Shown: positions 23,055-34,150 of the stretch, piece by piece
How the letters are laid out: each line of letters starts with the position of its first letter
How positions within the stretch are numbered: position 1 is the stretch's first letter
Assembly (NCBI GenBank): GCA_014607495.2
Contig: CP053159.1
Span: forward strand, 8,749,501 to 8,813,500
Reading direction: 5' to 3'
Origin: Carposina sasakii
Taxonomy: Eukaryota; Arthropoda; Insecta; Lepidoptera; Carposinidae
DNA length: 64,000 bases
Translations under genes and position numbers: made by a program
Notes under the pieces: model-generated
What the model was told of the DNA's origin: nothing
Databases searched by the model: none
What the model saw: the letters and a program-made list of their open reading frames with translations, nothing else

Positions 23055-23300
23055 TCATCATCTTACTGCTCTTTCGCATTATTTATGGGGTCGGCGCAAT
23101 ATGGTTTCTTTGGAAATTTACTTTACGAAAGATTTGGCATTTGTTTTTTACGGCCGGCTGCTTCCCTGACTCCTCAGGTAAAGCTAAGTGTCAATTTTTA
23201 GAAAATCCGTACATGAAATAAATTCAGTGGTACAGGCCCGTGTCTGAGATCCAACCCACGCCTCGTGACTGAAAGGCGGACATTGGGCTATCACCACTTA
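23055..23300 (-). mobile_element. tRNA-derived SINE (family H), full length
   Basis: Minus-strand head GTGGTGATAGCCCAATGTCC (A-box-like) and AGGCGTGGGTTGGATCTCAG (B-box-like). The body contains ACACGGGCCTGTACCACTG, AAGCAGCCGGCCGTAAAAAA and GCCGACCCCATAAATAATG, and it ends in ATGATGAT. Other pieces are at 37484-38345, 43250-43332 and 58553-58700. Confidence 0.75.
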
Positions 23301-23439
23301 AAAATAATGACAAATCTTCAGCAATATGACTTTAGAAAAACACGCTACCTGATAATGGAGATATAGTACATTGGTTTTTTTATTATTATTTGGTTGTGCA
23401 CGTATGATTTCCTTTTTCTTCGCTAGTAACTTTATATTA

Positions 23440-23545
23440 AATGGTTGGCTGGAAGAAATCTCTGTTAGAGATAAGCTCGCCTTTGTACATTATCTTCTAA
23501 AATATTGTATCTTGTGTGTTTTTTTCTGTGTACAATAAAGAATAT
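23440..23545 (+). mobile_element. LINE 3' UTR (family N)
   Basis: GGTTGGCTGGAAGAAATCTC, TAGAGATAAGCTCGCCTTTG and a TGTACAATAAAGAATA end form a compact LINE 3' end that I associate with lepidopteran LINEs. A 5'-truncated insertion without coding sequence. Confidence 0.7.
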
Positions 23546-24391
23546 ATATATTATTATATAGCTGACGATAGCTACCAAAAGTGCTATTTCTTGGATGGAC
23601 GTTGCAACAGTTGTGGTAAGTTTCCAGGATATAGTTCGAAACTGACGTCGATGACAAACTTACAGACCGCTAAACTGAAATGTAACTGGGCCAAACACGT
23701 AAGCCGAATGCACCTATATAGGTGGGCAATGATAGCGATTGACCGGGTCCCTGTCTGCCTGATCGGGATAGGCAAACACCAGCAGCATGGTCTACCTACG
23801 CAGGTTTATACCGAGTAGGCCTCATAGCCGCAACAAGGGAAATGGAAGCCATCGCCTTTGCCTACACAGTGCAACAAGAAATAAGCTTTGTAAAAGCATG
23901 TTTAGGTATACGTATGTATATACATTACAAACATACAGACTAACATCCTCACTGTATTCCTAGTAGTATAAATTGGGAATACATACCGTTTGGGTCCGAC
24001 GCTATCTCGGGACATCGCGGAATAACCTCCAATAGCCCAAGAGCTTATCAAAATCCAAATTAAATTGCCTTCCCGATACAATAGACATGCGATTAGATAG
24101 TTCAATGTACATCCGACCCCGTATTACCTAACTAGTAAAAGAAATGATGCCATAGAGAAAATTGTACAAAATTCGTCGATTTTAACTTGTCAACGCGAAT
24201 ATTATACAATTCTCGCTGTCGTATTACTAACGCTTTGCTTTTGCATGATAGGTACGTAATCAGCCTGCCGGTTGACTTTAGAAGAAAATCTACAATAAGC
24301 TCAATATCATGTACTACTAGCAATTTTATAGGAGCTTTGATGAAGAAACAGATGCTGATGAAGATACAGTTCATATAAATAAATATTTAGA
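23546..24391. other. Unassigned DNA
   Basis: Less AT-rich at 23590-23850, but its short frames (100 codons plus, 63 minus) match nothing I know. At 24155-24260 AAAATTGTACAAAATTCG and CGCTTTGCTTTTGCATGA resemble stretches near 18685-18805 and 41325-41375, a possible old repeat. Confidence 0.35.
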
Positions 24392-24652
24392 ACTAGTGGA
24401 CGCCCGCGACTCCGTCCGCGTGGACTGCAAAAAAAACAAAATGTTGATATAAACCCGATTAAAATATTTATATGATATTTTTTCGAAATATTTATATGAT
24501 ATTTTTTCGAAATAAAAAGTAGCCTATGTTCTGTCTCAGGGTCTAAAGATTGTCTGTACCAAATTTCATCAAAATCGGTTGCGAGGTTTAAGCGGGAAAG
24601 CGTAACAGACAGACAGACAGAGTTACTTTCGCATTTATAATATTAGTTGGGA
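24392..24652 (-). mobile_element. Helitron-like element, about 260 bp
   Basis: The plus strand starts ACTAGTGGACGCCCGCGACT with the GTCCGCGTGGAC hairpin (3' end) and finishes TTATAATATTAGTTGGGA (diverged 5' end). Inside, a 24-bp unit is tandemly duplicated (about 24462-24510). Also has AGTAGCCTATG and a CAGACAGACAGA microsatellite. Confidence 0.8.
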
Positions 24653-24962
24653 TTAACATTAGCATGCGTTAATTTTTAATTAATTCTAACAACCGAAATA
24701 TAATGCTATATATTCTAGTACTTATCTATGTTTACGAAGATCGATAAAAATGATAACATGGCCCGTCTATCAATCGATCATACAATACTAAAAGACATGG
24801 TACAATAAAGTTATTATTAGATTATTAGATCAGAGACATGTTTCGTCAAAAAATGTGGCAAAGTTAAACAGGCAGATAGGATCAGTGAGCCTAGCATGAC
24901 CTGCGATACACGAAATGATAAACCGATTTATCCACATTTAGCCTGTCATAATACGATAAATA

Positions 24963-25333
24963 CAGAGTGATTTTTGGTCGTCAACGTTCCCGAAAACTAC
25001 GGAATCTCCTCGTCATCACGATCATATTTCTCCATGGAGGCATACCTGGGAAGTGCCTGGTTTCCAAAATATTAGGGTCCAAAGTTGAGTAAATAGACTG
25101 CGTTTTTCTGCATAAATGCACATAGACGCGCGTAGCAAGATTTTTTCACGAAAAATAGTTAATATCTGTCTATAAAAAAAACTAACATAAACACTAGACA
25201 CTATAAATTTCGCCCGATCAAGAAATTTCAAAAAAAAAAAAATCTCCCAGCATTTTTTTTGGCATAAACTTACTTTGTTTGATGTATAGAGTACGTACCC
25301 TTCGTTAATGGTGGCCACAAAAAAAACTCCCTG
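24963..25333. mobile_element. MITE family D, copy 1 (371 bp)
   Basis: Ends CAGAGTGATTTTTGG and AAAAAACTCCCTG within TA borders. Internal landmarks: AACGTTCCCGAAAACTACGG, GCATACCTGGGAAGTG, AATAGACTGCGTTT, TTTTTTCACGA. Other copies are at 28052 and 36554 in the same orientation. Confidence 0.8.
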
Positions 25334-26060
25334 TATAGCCGCCATGTTGAATTTTGTATAGAGACGATACGATATCCACGATTCGTGGTCATGCTAGGGG
25401 GGCTGGGGGACAATTCTGTTATTTGATTTTCCTTACAGACCGTTTGCGTTTATTTCTTTCTTGTCAGTTTTTAAAACTTAACTTTAGTTTTATCTAGACG
25501 AATTCCTATTTTTATGGTATTTAAGCATTTTTTCATGTCTGAAATAATCTTTAGGTAAGAAAATTTTTCATCGGTTTTGATTTCGTGATGAGTGAGTGGG
25601 TGATTTTTCGCTATGTACCTATAAGTAGGATTAAAGTTTAGTCAGTTCAACTGTTAAATATTATTCATTGATGCACATAAATGTGTAAAAGTATTCTTAG
25701 GTCTGTCTACATGCACTAAATACCTTCAGTTAATTTTTACCACGCCACGGTTAATTAAACTATTTGTTTAGTACCTAGCTGCGCTACAAGTTACATCGCA
25801 ATTTAAATATATATGAAAGCTAATTTAATCTCGAAAGTAGTTTACGTCGACGAGTGTCTGTGAAAGTTTGTAAATTAACTAGTGTTAACGGCAACTTGTT
25901 TTAATAAGGAGAGGGACGTTTCGACTGGCAATTAGTTCTATCCGCGTCACGCGTGGACTTAACGTGTCTTCTTTGAAAAGTCAGCTCGCGTCTACGTTTT
26001 AATGAGTTTTCGTGTAATGCCTTTCCTTGTAGAGCAAATTTATGTCATGAATAATAATAG
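25334..26060. other. Unassigned DNA
   Basis: No repeat recognised. The 25840-26030 part is less AT-rich, with GTCGACGAGTGTCTGTGA and CCGCGTCACGCGTGGAC. CCTTTCCTTGTAG/AG near 26020-26035 could be a splice acceptor. Confidence 0.3.
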
Positions 26061-26288
26061 ATGGCAACAGAGCATCGTTTAAATCCCGAAGGCACGTCCA
26101 CGGATAATCCGCAAAGTAACATGGCGGTAAACAGTGTTAACACGCCGATGGCAGAAGCTGTCACTCACTGCGCCGACGCAATAGAAGTGCGATTATGTTA
26201 TATGCTCTATGCTTCGTTACCTTTTCGCTATGTAGGAAAATTGGTCTTTAATTTGACACGTGTCGTCTTTATGAATGTATTACAGTGA
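26061..26288 (+). CDS. Candidate N-terminal coding exon, unidentified
   Basis: An open frame of 75 codons whose first half (MATEHRLNPEGTST, then NMAVNSVNTPMAEAV) has codon use richer in G/C at third positions than nearby chance frames. It is polar and looks like the flexible start of a cytosolic or nuclear protein. The second half is hydrophobic and may be intron read-through. No obvious splice donor was found, although GT dinucleotides occur after the IE residues near 26190. It is not related to any mobile element in the window. I do not recognise the protein, and chance is a real alternative. Confidence 0.2.
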   Translation: MATEHRLNPEGTSTDNPQSNMAVNSVNTPMAEAVTHCADAIEVRLCYMLYASLPFRYVGKLVFNLTRVVFMNVLQ

Positions 26289-26446
26289 TTACAGTATTTG
26301 TTTAGTGTCAGTGTAATATTAATATTTGTGGTGCTATGTTTATGTTAAATTAAATACTTACCATCGATTTCTCGAATGCTCACTAAACTGTTGATCGTCA
26401 ATTTATCTGACATTTAAGTCTGAGTTTGACACATTGTTATTATGCA

Positions 26447-26892
26447 CTAGTAGACGCAGCTACTCCGTCCGCGTGGACTGCAGAAAAACTAAAATGTCAA
26501 ATTTATCCGGGATAATAATATTTTCTCGGGATAAAAGATAATAGTATCTTACTATGCTGCTCTGAGAGTAAAAAAAACGTATAATACTACAGCTACTTCT
26601 CTTCCTGGGCATACTGTACAAGTTAGTAGAGGAACAAGAGGGTTTTGGCGTTTTGTAGGCGATGGGCTGACCACCTGTCACTACTAACTAACCGAACTTG
26701 TAGATCTCAACTATACCCTCAAAATTGGCCAGAAGTTGCACCATGTGGTTCTATCGGCCCTTGGTACTCTGCCTACCCCGTAAGGGATAAAGACGTGATT
26801 ATATGTATGTATGTATGTAAGTATAAAAGTAGCCTATGTTTGTCCTTTCTCAGGCTCTAGACTATTGTGTATCATGTGATGATGAAATGAGA
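26447..26892 (-). mobile_element. Helitron-like element interrupted by a retroposon
   Basis: The plus strand begins CTAGTAGACGCAGCTACTCC with GTCCGCGTGGAC, then ATCCGGGATAATAATATTTT and GGGATAAAAG. It stops at 26537 and resumes at 26823 with ATAAAAGTAGCCTATG and CAGGCTCTAGAC. The 285 bp between are a family A retroposon. Confidence 0.8.
26538..26822 (+). mobile_element. Retroposon family A, longest copy, with 7-bp target duplication
   Basis: Bounded by ataaaag at 26531-26537 and 26823-26829. Contains AGGCGATGGGCTGACCACC, AACCGAACTTGTAGATCTC, CACCATGTGGTTCTATCGG, CTGCCTACCCCGTAAGGGA and a TATGTATGTATGT tail. No tRNA-like head is evident, so it is either a SINE of other origin or a LINE 3' end. 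Other copies are at 2893, 34012 and 38118. Confidence 0.8.
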
Positions 26893-27464
26893 TTCTCGAT
26901 ACCGAAGAATTCATAAGCAAATTTATAATGTAGAGACGTGAACCTTTCAGATTAGGGTAGATAAATAGGTACCTAAAGCGACCTATAAGTATCTTTATTT
27001 ATAAACACCATGGTGGTTTTTTATTTGCAAACACAGTTTCTTTTGCTAAAAAGCTGAATCTACAAGAGCTTTTTCCAAAACAATCCTAAGCTATTTATAA
27101 CCGTTCACTATAGAGACATAAATTTTATTCGTCTATTTACATTAGGTATCATCAATGTAAATGAAAATATCTAAGGGGTAGTCCCTTGACACGGATCCCG
27201 CCGGTAAATACGCTTCTCTGGTAGATACCCAAATATAAACCTCTGGTTAGAAAATTCCAATGAATCGCTCGGAAAACCGTCGGAAGTCCTCAATTTAAAT
27301 AACTTTGGTTTTAGTAAATAAACTGTACAGACCAAATGTATGAAAAAAAATATTTATGATTTTGAATACATAGTAGGTAAGTAAATAAAAAATCGATTAT
27401 TGTATTGCATAGGTAATGTCATTGCAATGTAAATTTAACAATATGGCAGGTAAATAATATCTTA
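26893..27464. other. Unassigned AT-rich DNA
   Basis: No recognisable gene or repeat. Confidence 0.45.
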
Positions 27465-27669
27465 TCTTACTAATATTATAAATATTATAAATGTTACTCT
27501 TTCACGCAAAAACGCCTGGAGCGATTTTAATGAAATTCGGTATGGAGTTAGCTGACACCCTGGATTGACACTTAAGCCTTTTATCCCGGGAAAATATTTT
27601 TATCCCGGACAATTTCGACATTTTGTTTTTTCTGCAGTTCACGCGGACGAAGTCGTGGGAGTCCACTAG
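27465..27669 (+). mobile_element. Helitron-like element, complete, 205 bp
   Basis: Runs from TCTTACTAATATTATAAATA to GGGAGTCCACTAG, inserted between A and T as Helitrons do. The 3' hairpin is formed by CACGCGGACGAAGTCGTGGG. Best-preserved short copy in the window. Confidence 0.8.
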
Positions 27670-28051
27670 TGACCAATAATCATGTTGGTCATTTCATGAT
27701 GTTCAATTGAACGACAGGACAATGACAAAATATCATATCCCTGTCTCTTTGACTGTGTTTCAATGTAATCTACTACCTATAATAAGTAGGTATTCAATGT
27801 TTGTTTCTTCACCAAAGATTATTAAGATCATACCTAGCTTTAGCTATTAAAACACCCAAGTCTAAAAATATGTGTAATAATGTGACAATTTCTATTGCTC
27901 TTCTGTGAAATTACGACATTGTGTACAATATTTTTTGTAATACCTACATAGATACTATCTAAGTAATAAAATTTTTACTTAATCGACTAAATCGTATAAG
28001 TTGTTTATTACTAGGTATCTACAAACTATAACATGTACTCATTGTATTATA
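27670..28051. other. Unassigned AT-rich DNA
   Basis: Nothing recognised. Confidence 0.45.
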
Positions 28052-28517
28052 CAGGATGATTTTTGGTCAACGTTCCCGAAAACTATGGAATCTCCTCATC
28101 ATCACGATCATTTTTCTCCATGGAAGCATACCTGGGAAGTGTCTGGTTTCCAAAATAAATATTAGGGTCTAAATTTAAGTAAATAGACTGCGTTTATCTG
28201 CATAAATGCACATAGACACGCGTAGCAAGATTTTTTCACGAGAAATAATTAATATCTGTCTATGAAAGTGGGCGGATCCGAGGGTCGGCGGAGGGTGTAG
28301 GGCCCGGTGGCGGGCGATCCCTCAATAGAGAAATAATTAATATCTGTCTATGAAAAAACTAGCATAAACACTAGACACTATAAATTTCACCTGATCGACT
28401 ATTTTTTTTTTTTTACATCATTTCCCACGTTTCCCAGAATTTTTTGACATAAACCTACTATATTTGATGTATAGAGTACGTACCCTTCGTTAAGGGTAGC
28501 AACGAAAAAACATCCTG
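28052..28517. mobile_element. MITE family D, copy 2, with internal insertion
   Basis: Same landmarks as the 24963 copy; ends CAGGATGATTTTTGG and GAAAAAACATCCTG. It is about 95 bp longer, mainly because of an 88-bp insertion plus duplication at 28268-28355. Confidence 0.8.
28268..28328. repeat. 61-bp GC-rich insertion flanked by 27-bp duplication
   Basis: The insert contains GAGGGTCGGCGGAGGGTGTA and GCCCGGTGGCGGGCGATCCC, the reverse complement of the core of repeat E at 56840-56895. The 27 bp just before it (28241-28267) are repeated exactly just after it (28329-28355). Confidence 0.85.
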
Positions 28518-29514
28518 TGTACACTTACATTGCTAAGAACTGCAATGTTTCTGTTTTTCCGAGTTAAAAAAATTATACTAACGTATAGTCTGTATATTTT
28601 TTATACTATGACGCTACAAGTCATAATATTCAATTTTAAATACCACACGAATGGTACGTACAGAATCATTACAGTTTTTCATATCAGCTCTGTCTGCCTG
28701 AAAGCGGTATATTGAAGCAATAGGTCGCGCTCATAACGAACACACGATCAACAACACAGAGAACGGAAGGAACGTAGAGCTTTATAAACTACGTTATAGT
28801 TACACCGCGTTTTCTCTAGTTAAAACTCTAGACGAAATGAATTTTGTTGATTTTTGTCAGTTGAAAGTTGTCAGAATTTTGTCAATAACTACTCTTTGCC
28901 CAAAGGTCCAACGTTTTAAACTTGCTAAACATCGAAGAAATCGGCGGCGGCCTTATTCTTTTAACCCTACCTAAGTACTATATTGCTAGAGTCTGATTTG
29001 CCCAAACATGTCACTACAAAACATGCCAATCAATCAATTCGCAATATGTATGTGTTTTGTTTACTTGGTACTAGTTTTCACTGATCATCCTTTAGCAGTA
29101 GTTCGCAGATAAGTTAAGCTAATAACTTAGATAGATAAATTAATTTTAACTATAGAAAACGTATTGTAACTAAGAACGGGGCTTAACTGTAGCATCTCTA
29201 TGCATGATTTTTACCATCGCGATCGACATGGACAAACATTGACAAACTTCCTTCGAGCGACTAATGAGCAGGTGAAATGGTTTTATATATCAAACATTTA
29301 TAGTTTAAAAAGACGCTAAGAAATTTTTCAGAATTTTCTTTTTAAGACTGCTCCAATGTATTGTTATCTTCACGTGCTGGTTGGTATTAACAGAAACAGA
29401 AAAGCCTGGTATTTTGCTGACACTGTAAAAAACTGAATACAGGTTCGCATATTTATCTGTGGTTCAAAATTATACTGATATTGTTTACCTACAGGAATTC
29501 AATTAGGCCGATTT
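28518..29514. other. Unassigned DNA
   Basis: No gene recognised. Confidence 0.4.
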
Positions 29515-29670
29515 TAGAGTCACGTTAACGGTCGGCGCTGATGGAGTTAATTTATATGTACCTACTAAGTTACAGGTAGCGTTTTTGAGTCGCGCTGGAC
29601 CGCTCAGCACTGACGGCCGTACAAATTGACCCATCAGCGCCGACCGTCAGTGCACGTCAGCGTGACTCTA
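29515..29670. mobile_element. Foldback MITE, 156 bp
   Basis: Inverted ends TAGAGTCACG and CGTGACTCTA, with inner pairing of CGGTCGGCGCTGATGG against CCATCAGCGCCGACCG. Only one copy in the window. Confidence 0.8.
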
Positions 29671-29804
29671 TCTAGAAGTAAGTGAGCAAAATTCTAAACT
29701 TTTGCTTTTTAGAAGCATAAAGCTTATACAATAAGCTTATACCTACCTAATATATAATACATATTTAGAATGACTCGTAACATGTCCCATCGGATTCGTA
29801 AGGC

Positions 29805-29940
29805 TCACCCCTTACCACGTGGGACTTAACAGGCTAACTGATAAAAGGCGGGTGTGTAAATTGCACACTTCCTCCCCATCTCCTTTGGGGGATAATATTT
29901 GGGATAAGGCGTGACTATGGGTATGTAAATACACCTCATT
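29805..29940 (+). repeat. Retroposon-tail fragment (family O)
   Basis: AAGGCTCACCCCTTACCACG, TGTAAATTGCACACTTCC, CTCCTTTGGGGGATAAT and GGCGTGACTATGGGTATGT match 7108-7215. Confidence 0.6.
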
Positions 29941-30134
29941 AGACACAGATTTACCATATCCATAATTTTAACCAATTAAATCGCTAAAAAGCAAAGCTTT
30001 AGTGAGCTACGAGTAAATAGTCTATTAATAACCATCAACGTCGCCCGTCTCCCGTAATGAACTATATGTGAGTTTTTCATGATAGAGTTCATATTCTAGT
30101 TGATTTTTCTCCTTATAACCTACGAGAGCACATA

Positions 30135-30325
30135 TTGCAAGGGATATAAATATTTTCTCGGGATAAAAAGTAGCCTATGTGTTAATCCAGAGTGTCAGCT
30201 AACTCCATACCTAATTTTATTATAATCGCTCCAGCCGTTCTTACGTGAAAGAATACCCAACAAACATCCATCCATCTATCCATCCATCCATACTTACAAA
30301 CTTTCGCGTTTATAATATTTGTAAC
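30135..30325 (-). mobile_element. Helitron-like element, 5' part
   Basis: Has ATATTTTCTCGGGATAAAAA, GTAGCCTATGTGTTAATCC, ATCGCTCCAGCCGTTC and a CATCCATCCAT microsatellite, and ends TTCGCGTTTATAATATTTG. The GC-rich 3' hairpin is missing. Confidence 0.75.
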
Positions 30326-31230
30326 ATTTGTGTTTGCACACATTGACAGGTTTATTTTACCTACTCTACTAATTTGACCAATCCTTTATGAAACTTACAG
30401 ATAATTTCAAATAAGCAGCGGCAGTTCTTGGCCCGCACTAAATTCGTTTTAGATCTGCTAACATTAGATACTGTGGGTGTAGTTTTCACTTTCAAATTGC
30501 TAAGTTACCTGAATGTTGCCTTTGCAAGTGTAGCTTTTTATAAACTATTCTGATTTTAAGTGCTTAACCTATAAATTTGGTTCTTCTTCTATTAAATTGG
30601 CCAAGCAAATATGAATGTTTGGTTCCCAAATGGAGCAAATATTTCACTTGAAGTGCGAGCTTAAAACACTCGTACATTGAAATTTATGAGTGACCCTACG
30701 GTACGGACAACGCTAGTCGCTCGCTACTCGCCCTACCGTGAGAGTGTTGCATATAAGTAGATTTTGATAAAACCAGAGTTTTAATACTAAACATCTCTTA
30801 ACCTATAGGTATTTATTTACGCAGATATTTTGGTTTATACGCCAATCGCTATCAGAGCACTTACTAACGTGGCATACTACTTCTTCCTCACGCACGATGC
30901 ATTTTCCTTGATTACTTATGCCTACTAATATCTTCCCCGAGTCGTCGTTCAAGTCTTTCGACTGTACAATAACATTTTAGAAAGTCTTTATTCTAACTGA
31001 ACCCTATTCTAAAAGGAAAAAATCGAAATCCTTTGTTGAATTCTATTGAAGAAGAAGACCGACCTAGTCGGTTCATTGTAAAAATACCTATAGAATTGCA
31101 AAGGCAACATATAGCTACATACTACCTTCTTCTAACTGAATGCTCACGTGAGTATCTTCTATTTATTTCTTCATTCTACCTATAAAATATATTTCTAAGA
31201 AAGCAAAATGAAAAAAAAATTGATGAAGAG
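30326..31230. other. Unassigned DNA
   Basis: No gene or repeat recognised. CCTACGGTACGGACAACGC and CTCGCCCTACCGTGAGAG near 30692-30745 form a partial inverted pair. Confidence 0.35.
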
Positions 31231-31368
31231 CAGATTTTTTCAAACGTCAGATAGCCTATCAGAGGAATAAAGTTGATGCTGTCTCTATTATGATCAAGTT
31301 TTAGAGAAATTAGTTTTATTCTTCTGATAGGCGTTTCGAACGCTGACGTTTCGAAAAATCGGCCCTAA
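31231..31368. mobile_element. Foldback MITE (family B), copy 2
   Basis: CAAACGTCAGATAGCCTATC and AAGTTGATGCTGTCTC in the left half pair with a shortened right half ending CGAAAAATCGGCCCTAA. Part of the inner right arm is deleted. Confidence 0.8.
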
Positions 31369-31424
31369 GTACATTTAAGCTGAAACTTACTATTGCCAAA
31401 GTAAAGCATTGTTTTAATTATTTT

Positions 31425-31626
31425 TTTTTTTACACACAACACAACACATTAACCTAGTCCCACATTAAGATCCCTAAGGTCTTGTGTCGTGGGTACTAAG
31501 CAACGGTATATAAATACATAGATAAGTATAGAAACATCCATGACTCGGAAACAAACATCGATATTCATCATATCAATTGTTTGCACCTACCGGGATTCGA
31601 ACCCAGGACCTATGGCGTCGCAGGCA
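31425..31626 (-). mobile_element. tRNA-derived SINE (family G), head truncated
   Basis: Has the body ACCTAGTCCCACATTAAGAT to GGAAACAAACATCGATATTC and the B-box region CGGGATTCGAACCCAGGACC. It breaks off in the tRNA-like head at about 31626. Confidence 0.8.
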
Positions 31627-32691
31627 GGGATAATAAATAATATTAAATTAATGTAACAATAATTTCATACTTTTTAATGCTACCTACTGCTGATGTATTG
31701 CTAAATAAAATCAATTGAAAAAAACATATTATGAACTGTCAACGTTATCTATAACTTTATATATGTTTTGATTGATTGATGATTTATGTCTATCCCGATT
31801 TTCATGGCCAAGATTGTTCACTACTACAGTCCTCTTAAGTTATAATAAAAAGTCGCTCGCTCAATGCAGATAAATATCGAACTACCAATAGGAACTTTTC
31901 AGAGTATATCTATATAGCTCGTTATCCTCTTTGACGATATTAACGGAGCAGTGAGCCCAGCCAGTTAGCTCCACTTCAAGTTAAGTTTCTATTATTTTAA
32001 GCTCCTTTCAGACGTCCCCACCCTTAAACAGTTTTCTTTTTAAAAGTCTCACTCGGCGGATAATACGTTATACCTACCTATGCCCTATACAATATACCCA
32101 ACGTATAAATAAAATAAAAAAATATATACTTATCCAACCAATCTACTATCATGATAAACCAATTAACTTAACGAGTTACTAACTGAATTAATGCAGATTC
32201 GTATTTAATTTGCTATAAAGTTTTCTGTTGCGCATAATATTAATATTTTTTGTGTTCTTCAATAAACAAATTCACTTTGAATTAGATTTTCGCGGTTGCT
32301 AAAGTTATTCTGCCTTCAATCAAACCATTCACCAGAATACATCAGTTGCATCTCCTTCTGTGCATGTCGTAAGAGTCGACTAAGTACACGTACACGTGCA
32401 TTCTCTAGCTAGCAACTTTTCACTGATCGTTAACTGTCCCCAGTACGCTAAACGTGGGATCTTCATTATGATCTTGCAGATCTGGCTACCACATCGAAAT
32501 AAAATCCGTGTGTATATGTACCTATATGTAGGTACTTAAACAAATCATAAAGAAAATTATATTTTGTACAGACTTTACAGTCCACTCACATGTAGATAAT
32601 TTTTTAGAAATATACGAACCTGCCGATTAAAAACAATAATAAATAAACAATGTTGTTCACTACTACTAGGTATTGATACAAATATCTATTA
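31627..32691. other. Unassigned AT-rich DNA
   Basis: Nothing recognised. Confidence 0.45.
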
Positions 32692-32946
32692 CTATTGGAC
32701 GCACGCGACTTCTTCCGCGTGGACTGCAGAATAAACAAAATATCGAAATTTTCCGGGATAAAAATATTTTCCCGGCATTAAAAGTAGCCTATGTGTTAAT
32801 CCAGGGTGTCAGCTAACTCCATTCCAAATTTTATTAAAATCGCTCCAGCCGTTTTTATGTGAAAGAGTAACAAACATCTATCTATCCATCCATTCATCCA
32901 TCCATCCCTACTTAGAAACTTTCGTGAAACTTTATAACATTAGTAA
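32692..32946 (-). mobile_element. Helitron-like element, near complete
   Basis: Starts TATTGGACGCACGCGACTTC with CCGCGTGGACTGCAG (3' hairpin, CTAG degraded to CTATT), then ATCGAAATTTTCCGGGATAA, GTAGCCTATGTGTTAATCC and CCATCCATTCATCC, and ends TTTATAACATTAGTA. Confidence 0.8.
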
Positions 32947-33749
32947 AATTTATTCGCGTGAACTGGGTACTTATCTATTATGAGTCATTAGTATAGATAT
33001 CGTACCTAATAACAAACTAACTAAAATCAAACGTAAGATGAGGATATTCCCAGTTAAACCTATGTTAGGCACTGTAAAAGCTCTAAGAATGATTTACGAT
33101 TTAAAAAGGCAGTGATTGCAACGCAACCGAATGCCGAGATTGAGAAGGGAGGTCCCCCCAGGAGGGCTGACTTTGTTAGCGTTAGCACACACTCGCGAAT
33201 GAAGAAAAATGTCTCAGCTTAAGCCTTTCCACTCGCCCGGAGCAGAATTGTAAATAGAGATTTATTAAAACGGGACACAGCGAAATTCTGGCTGCGCCAC
33301 GCGCCCGCCATTTTGCTGACATTTCACAACAAACCTCTATTTCGTTGTCGCCTTTTAAAACTTTAATGTTGTGTATTTTTCTAAAGTGATATTAATTTGT
33401 TTCGAGTTATTCTCTTTTTGTTTAGTAAATACAAATTTTAATTTGTATTAAAAGCATTGTTAAACCCTACCTTACCGAATTGCATCCCTGATATGAGACA
33501 AGGCTTTTTTAGGCTTTCTATAAAAATATTAAACCTGATTTTTTTTAAACTATTATTAGGAGACATGCTAAGCATTTTCGTGTGTCAGTTTTTAAACAAC
33601 GTCTAAACAGCATAATATGACGGCTAAAAACGTTTCTGTAATAGAGATTTTTTAAATTGCGCGTTTAGCACTGTTAAGGACTAGAGTCAATTTAATAAAT
33701 AATTATATCTACACACTGCTGTGTTTCCATAATGGAGTAGCTGGCTATA
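32947..33749. other. Unassigned DNA
   Basis: A modestly GC-richer stretch at 33120-33320 (GGAGGTCCCCCCAGGAGGGC; CGCGCCCGCCATTTTGCTG) has no frame I recognise. Confidence 0.35.
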
Positions 33750-34009
33750 CAGGGTGTAACAAAAAGGGTATGTTAAGCGAAAAGCTGTATAAATAGCCCA
33801 CTATAGAGAACCTATTTCCAAAATTTGAAACTCGAAATCACATTTTTATTTTTCAAGATTGTATGAAAATTCCTGAGATATTTAAAAATTCTCCATACTA
33901 TCCGGAAAAATAAACATGTGATTTCGGGTCTCAAATTTTGTGGATAGGTTCTCTACAGTGGGCTGTTCATATAGCTTTTCGCTCAACATACCCTTTTTGT
34001 TACACCCTG
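33750..34009. mobile_element. Foldback MITE (family F), 260 bp
   Basis: Ends CAGGGTGTAACAAAAAGGGT and ACCCTTTTTGTTACACCCTG between TA dinucleotides. Most of the element pairs: AGAGAACCTATTTCC against GGATAGGTTCTCT, and CGAAATCACAT against ATGTGATTTCG. Other copies are at 52869 and 59366. Confidence 0.9.
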
Positions 34010-34011
34010 TA

Positions 34012-34150
34012 TACATACATACACATAATCACGCCTTTATACCTTACGGGGTAGACAGAGCACCAAGGGCCGATAGAACCACATGGTGCTTCTTCTGACC
34101 AATTTTGATGGTATAGTTAAGATGTACAAGTACAAGTGCTGGCTATATGA
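34012..34150 (-). mobile_element. Retroposon family A copy
   Basis: TACATACATACACATAATCA then CCTTACGGGGTAGACAGAGC and GGGCCGATAGAACCACATGG are the reverse complement of the 26538 copy. Its tail abuts the right end of the MITE at 33750-34009. Confidence 0.8.

Noticed and set aside
25020..25345. 107-codon minus-strand frame as a gene
   Set aside because: Lies wholly within MITE family D and is not kept open in the other two copies.
30265..30295. CATC-repeat tract as a possible CRISPR-like or satellite array
   Set aside because: It is the microsatellite inside a Helitron-like element, also seen at 32885-32910; there are no spacers.
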